Both the position numbers and the translations under genes were made by a program. From Scilla litardierei (taxonomy: Eukaryota; Streptophyta; Magnoliopsida; Asparagales; Asparagaceae), in the NCBI GenBank assembly GCA_030789695.1, contig CM061130.1, positions 13,073,860 through 13,137,859 of the forward strand: DNA of 64,000 nt. The letters run 5' to 3'. Position 1 is the first letter of the stretch. Each line of letters starts with the position of its first letter. Under the pieces are notes generated by a model. That model did not search any database. It had not been told where the DNA came from and saw nothing but the letters and a program-made list of their open reading frames with translations. Of the stretch, positions 23,871 to 35,705 are shown piece after piece.

Positions 23871-25269
23871 TTCCAAGTGGTCATCAAGTTATTGGGACCA
23901 AATGATCTTCAAGAATCAGACCGATGAGAACGAGGTCATCATAAGGAACAAAGCAAGGTTAGTAGCTCAAGGCTACCAGCAAGAGGAAGGTATCGGTTTC
24001 AAAGAATCATTTGCCCCCGTAGCTAGATTAGAAGCTATTAGATTACTCTTATCTTTTGCATCTCATAAGAATTTTAAATTATTTCAAATGGATGTTAAAA
24101 GTGCATTTTTAAATGGGATTGTCAATGAAGAAGTGTATGTTTCTCAACCTCCCGGTTTCATTCATGAAAAATTTCCAAACCATGTTTTCAAACTTAAGAA
24201 AGCATTGTATGGGTTGAGACAAGCTCACAGAGCTTGGTATGATCGACTTAAGACCTTTCTTTTGGATTTAGGTTTTAAAATGGGAGAAGTTGATTCAACA
24301 CTTTATATTAAGGATTATGAAAATGACATCCTATTGATTCAAGTTTATATAGACGATATTATATTTGGTTCTACTAACTTTAATCTTTGTCAATAATTAT
24401 CTAAGTACATGAAGGATGAATTCGAGATGAGACACATGAGTGAGCTCAATTACTTCCTTGGATTGCAAATTCGACAAATGAAGGATGTGACTTTCATACA
24501 TCAAACCAAGTACACATGGGAGCTTATCAAGCGATTCGGGATGGAATCGTCTTCAAGCAAAAGGACTCCATGAGTACGACAACCCATCTACACAAGGATG
24601 AGAACAGAAAAGATGTACATGTTCGTCTATATCGAGGTATGATCGGTAGCTTACTCTATTTAACTGCTAGTAGGCCCGATATCATGTTTTCCGTATGCTT
24701 GTGTGCTAGATATCAAGCTAGACCTAAAGAGTCACACTTGATTGCGGTTAAACGAATTCTTCGTTATCTCAATCATTCTCTAGATTATGAGGTACTTTAC
24801 CTTAAATCTAGCACATATGAGTTAATCTCATATAGTGACGTCGAGTTTGCCAGATGCAAATCCGATAGGAAAAGTACTAGTGGCACTTGCCATTTCCTAG
24901 AAAATTCCTTAGTCTCTTGGTTTTCTAAGAAACAGAATTCGGTATCATTGTCCACGACTGAAGCGGACTATATTTCTGCGGTTCTTGCATGTGCACAAGT
25001 TCTTTGGATGAGACACACTCTTAGATACTATGGTGTCAATTGTAGTACTTGCCCTATCATGGTTGAAACCCAAAGTGCTATATGTCTTTCCAAGAATCTG
25101 GTACATCACTCCCGTACCAAACACATAGATGTGAGACACCATTTTATCAATGATCATGTAGCTAAGAAGGACATCATCTTAGAGTACATTGAAACCCAAA
25201 AATAAATTACCGACATCTTCACAAAACTTCTTAAAGAAGATTCATTTGTGAGATTACGTGGAGAATTAT
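23871..25269 (+). pseudogene. Reverse transcriptase and RNase H of element B
   Basis: RT motifs in order: [56 protein letters not shown] and the catalytic YIDDI (24,346-24,360). A TAA at 24,394-24,396 cuts the thumb region, and the frame shifts before RNase H (from about 24,600). RNase H shows SYSDVEFARCKSDRKSTSG, LSTTEADY and SRTKHIDVRHHFI. The residue usually read as DN in the QSAI motif is ET here, a possible loss of a catalytic Asp. The last frame has a stop at 25,203-25,205, with ITDIFTKLLKEDSF continuing after it. Confidence 0.9.
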
Positions 25270-25555
25270 GAATTATGGGTGAATCTGAAATTTAGGAGCT
25301 CAACTTACTTATTATAACACGTTTTGAGCTCATATCATCATGTTGCCTCTCTTCTTTTGATATATCATATATTTTTTTAAGAAAGGAATTGAGATTTCTT
25401 TGATTACATGAGTTTTCAGATTGTTTTAAGAGATTTATGGTATAAATGATTTATCGTTTGATATTGATTTCATGATGAGTTTATGTTAGAGTATAGGTCC
25501 TAGGGTGAGTTGTGCTTATCCTCTGGATTTTAACCTCACTGTGCATTTTTGGACC
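25270..25555. other. Spacer between pol and motif array of element B
   Basis: This is AT-rich, T-rich sequence after the RNase H stop with no recognisable coding or structural feature. In Sirevirus elements such a spacer precedes the extra ORF. Confidence 0.45.
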
Positions 25556-25900
25556 AGGACAGACGACTGTCTTTCTTCGACTGTCGACTGCCCTACTCTA
25601 TTTTCTCTGTCAGCAGACTATATCTTTCGCCCAAGCGACTGATGACAAATTTACAGTCGACTGTTGCATCAACAGACGACTGCATTTTAGTCATCAGGCA
25701 CCTGTCTATTTCATCAGTAGTATCTGTTTTTATCATCAACTTTATTGATTCTCAGTCAGTCGACTAATGAGTTTAATACAATCGACTGTCCATCAGACAT
25801 GCGAATGTAAGTTACTCAACAGTCAACTGTCTGTCTACCTTAGCTTTTCTCTTATCATTTTGACCAGTCGACTGTCCATTGTTCTATAGTCGACTGTCTC
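25556..25900 (+). repeat. Second CAGTCGACTG-type motif cluster of element B
   Basis: About a dozen full or near copies of CAGTCGACTG lie between pol and the env-like ORF, with exact ones near 25,653 and 25,865 and variants such as CAGACGACTG and CAGTCAACTG. It is the same word as in the 5' LTR array, but the sequence following it differs from the LTR, so this does not look like a simple LTR copy. Confidence 0.75.
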
Positions 25901-26232
25901 CAATTATGGCGTTTCGCTCAATTGATCGGAGCCGTCGATTCTTTGATCCAACGGCCCAGAATCTTTTACCCCTTCGATATATGATCGAGAGAATTCATTT
26001 CGACAGCACGTTTTCTCTCTCTTCCGATTGAAACCCTTCGTCTTCCCGCTTCAAACTGTCAGTCGATCGTTCCTCGAGTGTTTTTCCGTCGTCTCTTCTA
26101 TCAATTGCTTCGCTCAGATCTCGTTGTCTCATCTGTGCCCATCGACTAGGTTTGATTCTCTCTCGATTGTCTCTTTCGTGCGTTTTCCCTTTCAATTCCT
26201 GTCGATCTTCTCTCTGTTCGATTGACTGTGCA

Positions 26233-27649
26233 ATGGCTCCCAAGACCAAGAACAAGGGAAAGACTATTGCTTCTAAGCGCCCTAGGGTTCCCAAGCCTAC
26301 TATTGCCAAAAACAAACAACCCTATAAGGCCCAAACCAAGAAAGCTGATTCTCCCTCTCGCTCTTCTTTGCAGGGTTATTCTCCCTCTTCTGGGTCTTCT
26401 TCATCTGATGCTGATCATCTCGTGAAGCGTCAGCGCAAGCCCATTGGTGTTCGCATTAATGAGCCTAATGCTGAGGCTCCTCCTTCACCCTCAGTGGCGA
26501 GCTCCGCAGAAGAAACCCCTGTCGTGCCACCCTCTGATCCACTCGTTCCCATTTGCCGAGATGATTTGTGCTTGGCAAAATTTCACTCTCTCATAGGGAT
26601 CAAACTTCTTAAAGAGCGTTATATTGTTTTTCCCGCTTTCACAGCTGAGAGGTTATCTGAGATCCTTTTTGCTACCTATTTGGCTGGCCTCTTTCGCTTT
26701 ATCTCCTTGGGCTTATCCATTTTTAGTTAAACTATTCTATACTAACTGCATTCGCAGTGAGTATGCTTCCGCCGGAGTTACTGATACTGCTGTCCAGGGG
26801 ACCCCATTGATCCCACTCTTTTAGGGACCATTCTTAGGATTTCCTCCACTAGATCCCTTTCCTCTGATATCTCTATTTCAGATATTGATGAGCTTGATCA
26901 GTCTATCCTCCGGGACATGTTCCGTGAGATACCCTCTGCTCTATCTTCTGGTGTTAGGTCGTCTATGTTCTCGACTAGGGGTTGGGCTATTCACCTTGTG
27001 GTGAAGTCCAACATCCTGCCAAACTACGGATAACCAACCTTCCCAGGAGATACTGAGGTGTATGTACGCGATCTTTTCCGGGATGTTCGTTAACTAGGCC
27101 GGTGTCCTCCTCGATAGGATGGACAAGGTCGAGTTTACTTCTTCCTCCTCTCACATTCCTTACGGTGGACTTCTTACGCTTGTTTTTCGTCATTTTGGGA
27201 TTGATTTGACTTCTTACGAGCCTGTGCCTTTTGGTCCTCTTCTAGATGCTTCTACAAAGTCGAAGTCCTCTTCGGCTCTGCAGTCTGCATCTAAGAAGAG
27301 GAAATCCACATCAGCTCCGTCTTCCTCCACGGTTCCTCATGCTGACCAGCCATCTACATCTGCTCCACCCTCGCATGACATTCTGTTTGAGATGGTTTCT
27401 GGTCTGTATGAGTTGGCATTTCTGTCATTTTTGCATCAGGGAATGCCCTTCCCTGAGCACCTCAGGCGTTTGTTTCCTCCTCAGCCTCGTCAGCCTCCAC
27501 CTCCAGTCATCACTGAGATTATCTTACACCCTGGCGTAGTTGCTACGCAGGGTGTTGCTACTGCTGCTCCTCCTCCAGAGGATACCCCTGCTGATCCAGA
27601 GTCAGTTTCATCTGCTGCTGCACATCGAGACACTCACCTTGAGACCTAG
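26233..27649 (+). pseudogene. Env-like / putative plant transposon protein ORF downstream of pol
   Basis: It starts MAPKTKNKGKTIASKRPR, a lysine-rich and Ser/Pro-rich N-terminal region. It then shows the pattern of the putative plant transposon protein family found in extra ORFs of Sirevirus and related retrotransposons: LLKERYIVFPAF, then YPFLVKLFYTNC (in a shifted frame from about 26,690), and near the end IPYGGLLTLVFRHFGIDL followed by a Pro/Ser-rich tail. At least one frameshift and several stops (26,728, about 26,822, about 27,030 and about 27,092) break it. There is no clear signal peptide or transmembrane span, so calling it a true envelope would be unsafe. Confidence 0.7.
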
Positions 27650-27830
27650 ATTTTTTTTGGTTTGGGTTGAGTGGTTGTTTATTGTTTGTATGATGGACAT
27701 TTTTGTGGAGTGATAATGTATGGATTATGATGTATTTTTTTTGAGACGCATGTATGATGTATTTTTTTCATTTTGATGGACATGTTGATGTTCAATTGAC
27801 TTGTACTCATGTCGTCTTTCATATATATAT
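27650..27830. other. T-rich non-coding sequence after the env-like ORF
   Basis: TG-rich and T-rich sequence with imperfect repeats of GATGTATTTTTTT. No polypurine tract or LTR start could be recognised, so the element's 3' end is probably lost. Confidence 0.4.
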
Positions 27831-27851
27831 ACACACACACACACACACGCA
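27831..27851. repeat. (AC)n microsatellite
   Basis: A short run of AC dinucleotides directly after a short (AT)n run. Confidence 0.9.
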
Positions 27852-27856
27852 CATAC

Positions 27857-28520
27857 CCCATGCCCGCGGGCACGGTTAAGTTAAGATTTTCTCCCGCGAA
27901 ATTTTTGATCCCAAAAAATTATTTCCGCAGCCAAAATTTAAAAGAACAACAAATTAGCATAGAAATATTTAGCGGCGCGGAACAACAAATTCGACACGAG
28001 CGTCTTAGACGCAAAACAACAAATTCGTCGTGGGCGCCTTCGTCACGAAACTACAAAGTAGCGGAAAAAAATTTAGCGGGCACCCGCCTTCAGCATGAAA
28101 CAACAAATTAGCGGAAGAAAATTTAGCTGACGCAGGCCGTTCAGTTGAACAAAAATTTACAAAACACCCAAAATGCCAGGACAGCTGACTCAAGGGTGAA
28201 AGAATGACGGGGACAGTCGTCTCCCAGACGCAATACCGACGACGAAAAGGTAGTCATAACCTGTGTCCACGGGCACGGTTCAGTTAAGATTTTCTCCCAC
28301 GAAATCTTTGTTCCATGGAACAACAAATTAGCGTAAAAATATTTAGCAACGCAGGAGCATTCGGCGTAGGTGCCTTTGGTGCAGAACAACAAATTCGGTG
28401 CATGCGCTTTTGACACCGAACAACAAATTTGGCACTGAACGATAATTTCGACTCCGGCGCCTTCGGGCAGAACAACAAATTAGCGGTGCCAAAGGCGCCA
28501 AAGGCGCCGAAGGCCCGGGC
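27857..28520. repeat. Clustered AACAACAAATT motif repeats with a 400-bp spaced duplication
   Basis: The word GAACAACAAATT or close variants occur eight times between about 27,948 and 28,481, usually followed by AGCG or TCG. A GGGCACGGTT(A/C)AGTTAAG block starts near 27,867 and recurs near 28,270, showing an older internal duplication. The block is GC-richer than its surroundings. It matches no element family I recognise. Confidence 0.7.
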
Positions 28521-29600
28521 CGCTTCGGCGCTGGCCCCCTTCTCGTGATAACATCTCTCATTTTTCGTACAGATTTAGTTCCATATGATTTAGCGCTCCC
28601 CAAAATTTAGTACTATATAGATTTAATTCTCTCCAATTTTAGTGCTCCAAAATTTTTCGTAAACTCTCATCCTACCCATCAATTCCTCAAGATTCAATAT
28701 CAACCATCTTTATATCCACTCTTTTATCCTATGTGCAATAATTTTTTCATTTTATCATGCACTTGCCGCATTAAACTTTTATTAGTCTTAATCGAGGGTG
28801 TTTTCTTTTAGTTATTTGCCAAATCTCTCTTGGAAGTGCTCAATGAGAAGGAGATTAAGATGTATCAACACCCACAAAATAAGATCATTGTTACATCAAT
28901 ATAAATTAATTCAAAGCAATCGATTCTTCGTCTCTTGATCAGATAAAGAGGGTATTGATTGATAAACTGATCAAAAGTCACTGAACTAAGAGGAGTGAGA
29001 GCATTGACAGGAGGATTAAAGATGGTGATGAACGCAATGTCTTCGCTTCCAACCTTTTCTTATTTTTCTTATATTTTTGTCGCCTTCTTCATCTGTCCTT
29101 GCTCCTGATGATTGATGGAGAGAGTGATGACACACACAGAGAGAGAGAGAGAGGGGCTGTTATTATTTTTTGAGTCAACTGAGTGGATGGCCTTCTTAAA
29201 ATAAAATTAAAAATCCAAACCAAAATTTCAGTTCCACCAAAAACGCTAGGCAAATTGCTCTGCCTTCAACACTATTTTCCAACTAAGCCATGCTGACACG
29301 CTTTATGCAAAGAAATCCCCAATTGTTACTAATCCATTATGTAGCTGCACAATTTTCACTTGCAAATCTCCTCAGCTCCTTTGCCTTGGTCATCAACTTG
29401 AGCTCGACGCCAATTGCCAGTGCTTCTATCAAATTGCCTTTCATATGTCGCTTCCACATGAGTGCTCTGAACATCATGTCAACTCAGTTCAAGGTTGGTT
29501 ACAATGGGGAAATGCTTTTTCAATGGAAAAGTTGGGGTTTCAAACATTAGTCTCCAGTCTCATTTATATCAATAATAGTTGGTTTACATCACGCCCTCAA
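28521..29600. other. AT-rich non-coding sequence
   Basis: No gene or element is supported. A short (GA)n tract lies at about 29,138-29,153. The 86-residue open frame around 29,290-29,550 has no recognisable motif and is not called as a gene. Confidence 0.45.
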
Positions 29601-30823
29601 CTATGAAGGCCTGACACATCATAAAAAAAACTTTAATATATCTACTGGTACAATCAGAGAGAAACCCACTATATACATCAAAAAATAAAAACAAAACCCA
29701 ACTCACAGTGACAGAAGTACAGAATAAGGCCAGTCAAAATATAGAGAGTTTAAACCAACTTCAAGCCCAACAAAACAAAATCACAAAAGCAGCACTTTAG
29801 CCATTAGCCAGGATAATAATCTCCACCATATCTATAGGCCAAGCTCTGTGAAGCCACACCCAGATAGAATCCACCACATTAGGCAAACTAAAGAGCTCCC
29901 ATGCTTACAGGACTACCCATATTAACATGCTCTTGGTCTTCCATGTCAGTAGAACAAAACACTCCGAACCATTCCCTAAACAAACATCAGTATTGAATAA
30001 ACAAATTGTTAAGAACCAAATTCTTTTGCCATTAGATATATTGGCACATGCAACACTAAAAATAATTTAACAATTATTGAAAATACAGAAGTATGCATCA
30101 ATAAACTCAACATGGAAAAAATATTTACATGTACCAAGAACAAAATAAAATTCAGCTTGATGAATCAACATCATTAGGCAAACTTAAGAGTTCCCATGCT
30201 CACAGGCCTACCTAAGTCAACATCCTCTTGATGAATATTATCAATAACTTCTCAATGATCTTCCAAGTCAGCATGAATAGTGCTAGAATTAGCAGCTCTG
30301 TCTTAAGCTCTCAGCTCGCAAGTCCTCCATGTGTATATCCCCTTGCAAAATGCCTTGCCAACGTATGCTGTAAGCTAGTTGGGTGCAAAAACACAGTGTA
30401 GTTAATAGCATGCAAAGTGGATATGATGGTTTCAAGTTGAATCCAAAATGGAAAATGTTGAATCCAAAATGCAAACTCTTGAAAATGCACACTGTTGAAA
30501 ATGAAATGCTACAACAACCCTCCCCTGTTATTAAGCTGCCAACCTCATGAAATGTGTGGAAACTTTTCATTAGCAGGTTATGTTGAATACTCAAATGAAA
30601 ATTCTGGCAAAGTGTGTGAACATTTTCATTAGGGTGTGTGTGTAAATTTCATGGGAAACATTCTGGCAATGAAACATTGAGTTTACACACATTCTGGCAA
30701 CGTTCACACACACACACACACACATCCGCAGCTGTGTGTAAAATTTGGGATGGCTGTTGCCCAATTAATGAAACATTTGAGATGGATGTTGCCCATTTAA
30801 TGTTCACACACATTCTGGCAATG

Positions 30824-30891
<68 letters not shown>

Positions 30892-32845
30892 CATCTATCT
30901 CAAATGTTCACACACATTCTGGCAATGTTCACACACACACACACACACATTGAGTTTACATACACATTAAGTTGGCAAAATTCTGTCCAGGATACTCAAT
31001 TGAAAATTTTCCCATGAAATGTTCTAATCTGACACACACATTGAGAAATATGAGCTGTTAATGAAATGTTGATATGAAACTTGTTACTGGACATATATGA
31101 GTATCCATGACATATGATTAATGAATTTTCAAGTGAGACTGGCATTTATGAAACAAATATGAACTTGTTACATGTTGAACTTCAGTGTTACTCTAAATTA
31201 CTCTAAACGTATTTGAAACTTATATGAACTGTTAACAAATATGAATTATGAAACTGTTAACAAATAAGTTACTCTAAACATATTCATATAAGTAACTCTA
31301 AACATATTTGAACTGCTTGTCTAAACGTATTCATATCTGCAATAAGAATATTTGGTATATCACACCCAGCAACAAAAAAGAGTTACTTCAGTAACAAATA
31401 AGATAAGAATATTTGTTATATCATACCCAGTAACAAATAAGAATATTTGTTATATGGATATGTTTAGAGTAACAAATATGACCTGAATCATTATATCTCA
31501 AATGTTAGTATGAGCATGTGTCATTGACATGTTAACAAAGATATGAGGTGATAAGACTTTAGATGAAGGGAAGCCAACAAATCCACTTCAAAACTCAACT
31601 GCAAAACATAGTTGGTTTAGATTCCAAAAAAGAAGCAAATTTCCCATCTATTCATCATTGGGAATAGCTATCAAAATCTGTAAATGAATCTGCAAAATAT
31701 TTTTTTCTAGACAACACTTGTATTACTCGTAACTGTAATAACAACAAATTGGACATGGCATCTTCAAATTGTAATGCATTATATGCATAAGTTATTGATA
31801 CAAAAAACCACTTCCCCTTCTTAACCTTCTTCAAATCTGTATTTTTCAAATCTGTATTTTTCAAAGCTAACAAACAAATATTGCTGCAAACAATTTAAGA
31901 TGAGGGGCAAGGTTATAACATAACACACCAGTTGGTGAGACATCAGACTTTGTACATTATCATGCAGCGGGCAGGTGAAATTCTCTTCACGGCTTAAGCT
32001 CATGTCGTTTAAACAATCCAGGGTTGTCACCAGTTTACGCCAATTGCATATGTTCTTCATGTTTGAGGTCAAACACCTTTGACATGACCAATTCCATTAC
32101 CTACTTACACTAACAGATGTCACATAAGAATATTCTGATGCAGCTAAAATCAAAGTGTAAATATTAGTCCAAGTGATTGAGATAAATACGGGAATATTTG
32201 ATGCAGATCTCTTGGACTAATCTTTACAATTCTCCCAGGAACGATCAATCAAATTTAGAGGAATTATCACTCATGAAAAGGAATGAATATTCCATCAGTG
32301 GTGATCTCACAGTATTAGTTCAAATCACTCATGTGTGGTTGTTGACAACTGTTCACAGATGTGGTTGTTAATTAAGCAAGCCACAGATTATGGTTGGATG
32401 AATGAGACTTAGCACCTTAAGTACATGAAAATGGCAATATTAAACTGTAGTAGAAGGAGAAGTGGGGCAATGAAAGAGATATGCTTTTTTCATTTGAGCA
32501 CCGACACAAATTTTGCAAAAATTTGCCAATTTGAAGAATATTTGATTATCTAAACTGTTGTTAAAATCCAAAACTAAAGGGGAAGCTATTGACTTGTTCA
32601 CATGGTAAAAAGCACACCCCAATGTTTTCTCCAAGCAACCTATTCAGTAGTCCAAAAGAAATGGTATTAATTCAATTAATTGCAATTTATGTCACGTTAG
32701 GCCTCAAAGGTAAGCAGTGGGTTGTGTTTAAGATCATGGGATACTAAAGATAATGAGACATGATTCACATGAATTCAGAGCTATATAGTGCATAGAATTT
32801 GTTAGGAAAACTGCACCTAATCCTCTCTCTTCGGTGGCTTAAATG
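29601..32845. other. AT-rich word-repeat DNA with (CA)n tracts
   Basis: No coding sequence is supported. A 45-bp block around ATTAGGCAAACT(A/T)AAGAG occurs near 29,880 and 30,175 as a diverged direct repeat. Between 30,600 and 31,500 short words (CATTCTGGCAATGTTCACAC, AACAAATATGAAC, TAACTCTAAACATATT) are reused in shuffled order. Confidence 0.5.
30826..30888. repeat. (CA)n microsatellite
   Basis: About 31 CA dinucleotides, flanked on both sides by shorter CA runs (about 30,707-30,724 and 30,929-30,949), each preceded by CTGGCAAYGTT. Confidence 0.97.
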
Positions 32846-33080
32846 ATGCACTCTTAAGGGTTGCAGTCATTTCATATCATCTTTTTTAGTGTATCTTCAT
32901 TTATCCATCTTAACATTCTTAATTCAGCTGCATCCATTTTTGGACATTGGTTCTTAATTGCCCAACATTCTGAACCCTTAAAAATTGCTAGGTGCTTGTC
33001 TTATAACTGTCCTATAGAATCTTCCACTCAATGCCATGGATACTTTGGCATCACATGCAACCAATTAAGCAACTCTCTAC
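32846..33080 (-). pseudogene. Fragment of an RTE-type LINE reverse transcriptase (C-terminal end)
   Basis: On the minus strand the frame pieces read SGRFYRTVIR, a short break, then GSECWAIKNQ...KMDAAELRMLRW. In plant RTE-type non-LTR retrotransposons this motif string lies just after the RT core. Stops and a small gap make it a scrap of about 80 residues. Nothing else of the element was recognised around it. Confidence 0.7.
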
Positions 33081-34655
33081 TCCAACAGTCCCGCTTTGAT
33101 TATATGGACATGATTTAATTGTTGCAGGTCATATTTTTTCCGTAGAACATAAATAGAAAACTGATTATTTAGTTTGATATTTAGGGATCACTACTTATCA
33201 ATGAAATAAAATAAGAAAGATCTAACATACCAATTGCTGGTGTGTACAATGGAGAATGCAGTAGCACCTCCGGAGCTCGATACCTTGTTAGAAAAAAATA
33301 TACATGCGAGTCAGGAAATATGAAGCAAAACAATGTGACTATATTACTGATATGAAGCATAACTTCTTATCAACAAAGATAAGTTTTCTTAGCTACTGTG
33401 ATCAGGAAAACATAATTTATATTCACCCTTGCTCTTAACCTGTAGAAATCATATCCTATTGCCAAGCAATTTAGTACAGAAATGTCATTTCTTGCACAGT
33501 TTATGTACAAAAAAATTCCAAGATAGTAAAGCCTACATTGTGGAAGGGTTTTCTGCATATGGTAGTTTACATCAATTTAAGTCCATCAATACCTATGAGC
33601 TTCCATAAATGTTTAAACACAACTCTAAATTTCTCTTATAGTTAGCCTCCATCTCTCGGCAACTACATATGGTCCCTTCACTTTTCGAACTCTATAGAGA
33701 CATGCAAATTTCCATGCATATAAGAACCTACAGGAAATGAGCACTGAACTTTGGCAAAAGAAAATTCATGCAACAGCCTACATCTTGAAGTGGATGTCAC
33801 ATTTCAGAGATATCATATTCATTAATACTCGACACCAAAAAGAATCCAACCGGATGCAATTGTTTGTAATACAAATGAAATAAGTTGTTTCCCGTAAACA
33901 CTAAATTATAGATATGTGAATTACTGGATAATCCATATGTGTATCTGTGACTTAATGGATAATAACATGATATCATTATCAAAATGCTAATCATATCAAT
34001 GTATGGGTTGATGTATCTGTGAATATTTGGAACCAAAAAATTACAAATTGAATAAAATTCACAAAGTCTCCTTGTAAACCTGCAAATGAAGAAACCCAAG
34101 GGCTCGGTGGACCTCGCATGGGAAAACCCAACAACTCAAATAAAATTCACAAAGTCTCCTTGTAAACCTGCAAATGAACCAACAAAACCAACAAAAAATA
34201 CGGACACTAAAATCCACAAAAATTAGATCGACATAACTTCCCAAATGAAACAAAGAAGGAAATAAAAATCCAAAAGACCGCACAAACTTTTTGCATGGAT
34301 ATTTTGAAGGGAGTTTTCCCCAAATCATAGTTTCAACCAAAATAGTACTTAAGACAACATATTTTTACATCGACTTATAATAATATCACACAACCTAAAC
34401 TATATGCCAAAAGAAAAAAACCCTTAACTATGAACAAATATACACAAAAATACATTTTGGATTGAACAACCATGCAGTCCAATTTCAAAAACACCATCTC
34501 TCACACAGGCATTTAAATCCAACAAAATTTACATATGAAGCTAGGGCCTTGTGTCCTGAAAATAAAAAATAAAATCATAGCTTAGAATAGAAAAATTAGA
34601 AACGAAGATATCTCTAATTACTTTGTACAACTCACTTTTATTACCTTCATCATGT
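33081..34655. other. AT-rich non-coding sequence with a local direct repeat
   Basis: No gene is supported. A 40-bp block beginning AATAAAATTCACAAAGTC lies at about 34,052 and again at about 34,139, a tandem duplication with an 87-bp period. Confidence 0.5.
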
Positions 34656-35480
34656 TTAAGCAGAAAACCTTTTCATCATCACATTATAAAAAGATGATGT
34701 GTCAAGCTCAATCCAAAGTGGAGAGTTAATGGGATGAGCAATAACCTAGATAAATTAAGAACATAAATTTCTTAGAAAAATTAATATATATTTGATAATA
34801 TGGAAAATTTTAAATTTATACATTTATTTACCTTTTTAAGTTGGAGTGGTGGAGGTCGTGCTTTCTGGAACCAAGCAAGCTCGACACGAGCCATCTTCCA
34901 CTTCTATAACAAAAAAGATATTTGGATGGTCAATGAACAGGATATTTTGAAAAACAAAATCTAAGATTTTTATATTACCTCGGAAAAGAAGATTGCTTTG
35001 TCTTCAATGTGACTCGTCGCCGTTGCTTGTAAAGTTCTTTTAGCAATTTGCTGGAAATAATAATAATAATAAACAGTCACTAATTTTTAATTTCAAAAAT
35101 GGGAATGTTTGTAATGGTATGCATACCTTCAAACCAAAATCCGATATAACCCCGTAGCCTGACATTTATGTGATTGTTTTGAAGTAACAGAATCTGTGAG
35201 AAGAAAAATGTTAATGCAAACATAGTAGATTAAAAATATAATGTAGAATTATGATAAGAAACTTACAGTTTTTGCCAAATCTGCATCATCATCTATTTTA
35301 TCAATATTTAACAATGCATACCGAAAACTATTAAGTCATGCAATGAAATGTAGTAAAGGAAAAAATTTCTTACCCTGCCATAAAGAATCTATTGATTCTC
35401 TCCCAATTGGTTGGAAGCACTTTCACGTGTGAACCGAAGTCGTGTTGCGTCACAGGGAGCGGAGACAGACGGTGGTATTC
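34656..35480 (-). pseudogene. Unrecognised exon-like cluster (six putative exons), possible captured gene fragment
   Basis: On the minus strand six segments are bounded by GT and AG: about 35,480-35,374, 35,327-35,267, 35,193-35,127, 35,050-34,979, 34,903-34,832 and 34,745 to a stop at 34,656. They read in part SHVKVLPTNWERINRFFMAG, FRYALLNIDKIDDDADLAKT, ILLLQNNHINVRLRGYIGFWFE, KWKMARVELAWFQKARPPPLQLKK and VIAHPINSPLWIELDTSSFYNVMMKRFSA. Phases agree for exons 1-3 and 4-6, but the exon 3/4 join is off by one base, so it may be a pseudogene or one splice site is wrong. The first exon is GC-rich against AT-rich surroundings. I do not recognise the family. It lies downstream of the Helitron helicase on the same strand, so Helitron capture is possible. 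Confidence 0.4.
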
Positions 35481-35705
35481 CGGGCAGGCGCCCAGAGGAA
35501 GGAGGATCGGGCGGGGAAAACGGGGTTCGAACTAATGTGGGTCCACATTTTAATGCTTGGTAACGTATGATAATGCTATACCTGCATGTTAGACAACAAT
35601 CGATAATAATTTTTTAAAACATCATTTAAACAAATAATATAAATAAAACAATGTAAAGAAAGAAAGTTAAAAAAATTACATACATTTTTTATCATACATT
35701 GGAAA

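Larger units (their letters stand above)
6486..27649 (+). mobile_element. Sirevirus-like Ty1-copia element B (interrupted and degenerate)
   Basis: Order on the plus strand: 5' LTR, Met-tRNA primer site, gag with CCHC knuckle and long coiled-coil tail, protease, integrase, RT, RNase H, then an extra ORF after pol. A long Gag plus an env-like ORF after pol is the hallmark of the Sirevirus (SIRE/Maximus) lineage. The gag is split by the 11.5-kb Tekay-B insertion (9,900-21,420). Removing that insertion and one CTAAT copy takes out 11,526 nt, a multiple of three, and restores the gag frame. Multiple stops and frameshifts occur in every domain. I could not find a 3' LTR, so the right boundary is set at the last recognisable coding sequence. 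Confidence 0.8.

Noticed and set aside
25490..25990. 3' LTR of the Sirevirus-like element
   Set aside because: It shares only the palindromic word with the 5' LTR; the surrounding sequence and the ends do not match.
27857..28520. CRISPR-like array, because of the repeated 12-bp word
   Set aside because: Spacing is irregular, repeats are too short, there are no cas genes, and the context is a plant genome.
29290..29550. 86-residue plus-strand open frame as a small gene
   Set aside because: No motif, no conserved context, and typical length for chance in this AT-rich DNA.
30638..30970. Open frame with a His-Thr run, and its Cys-Val counterpart on the other strand
   Set aside because: Translation of (CA)n microsatellites.
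35440..35530. tRNA-derived SINE, because of a GGTTCGAAC B-box-like word
   Set aside because: No convincing A box at the right distance, no poly(A) or target duplication seen.
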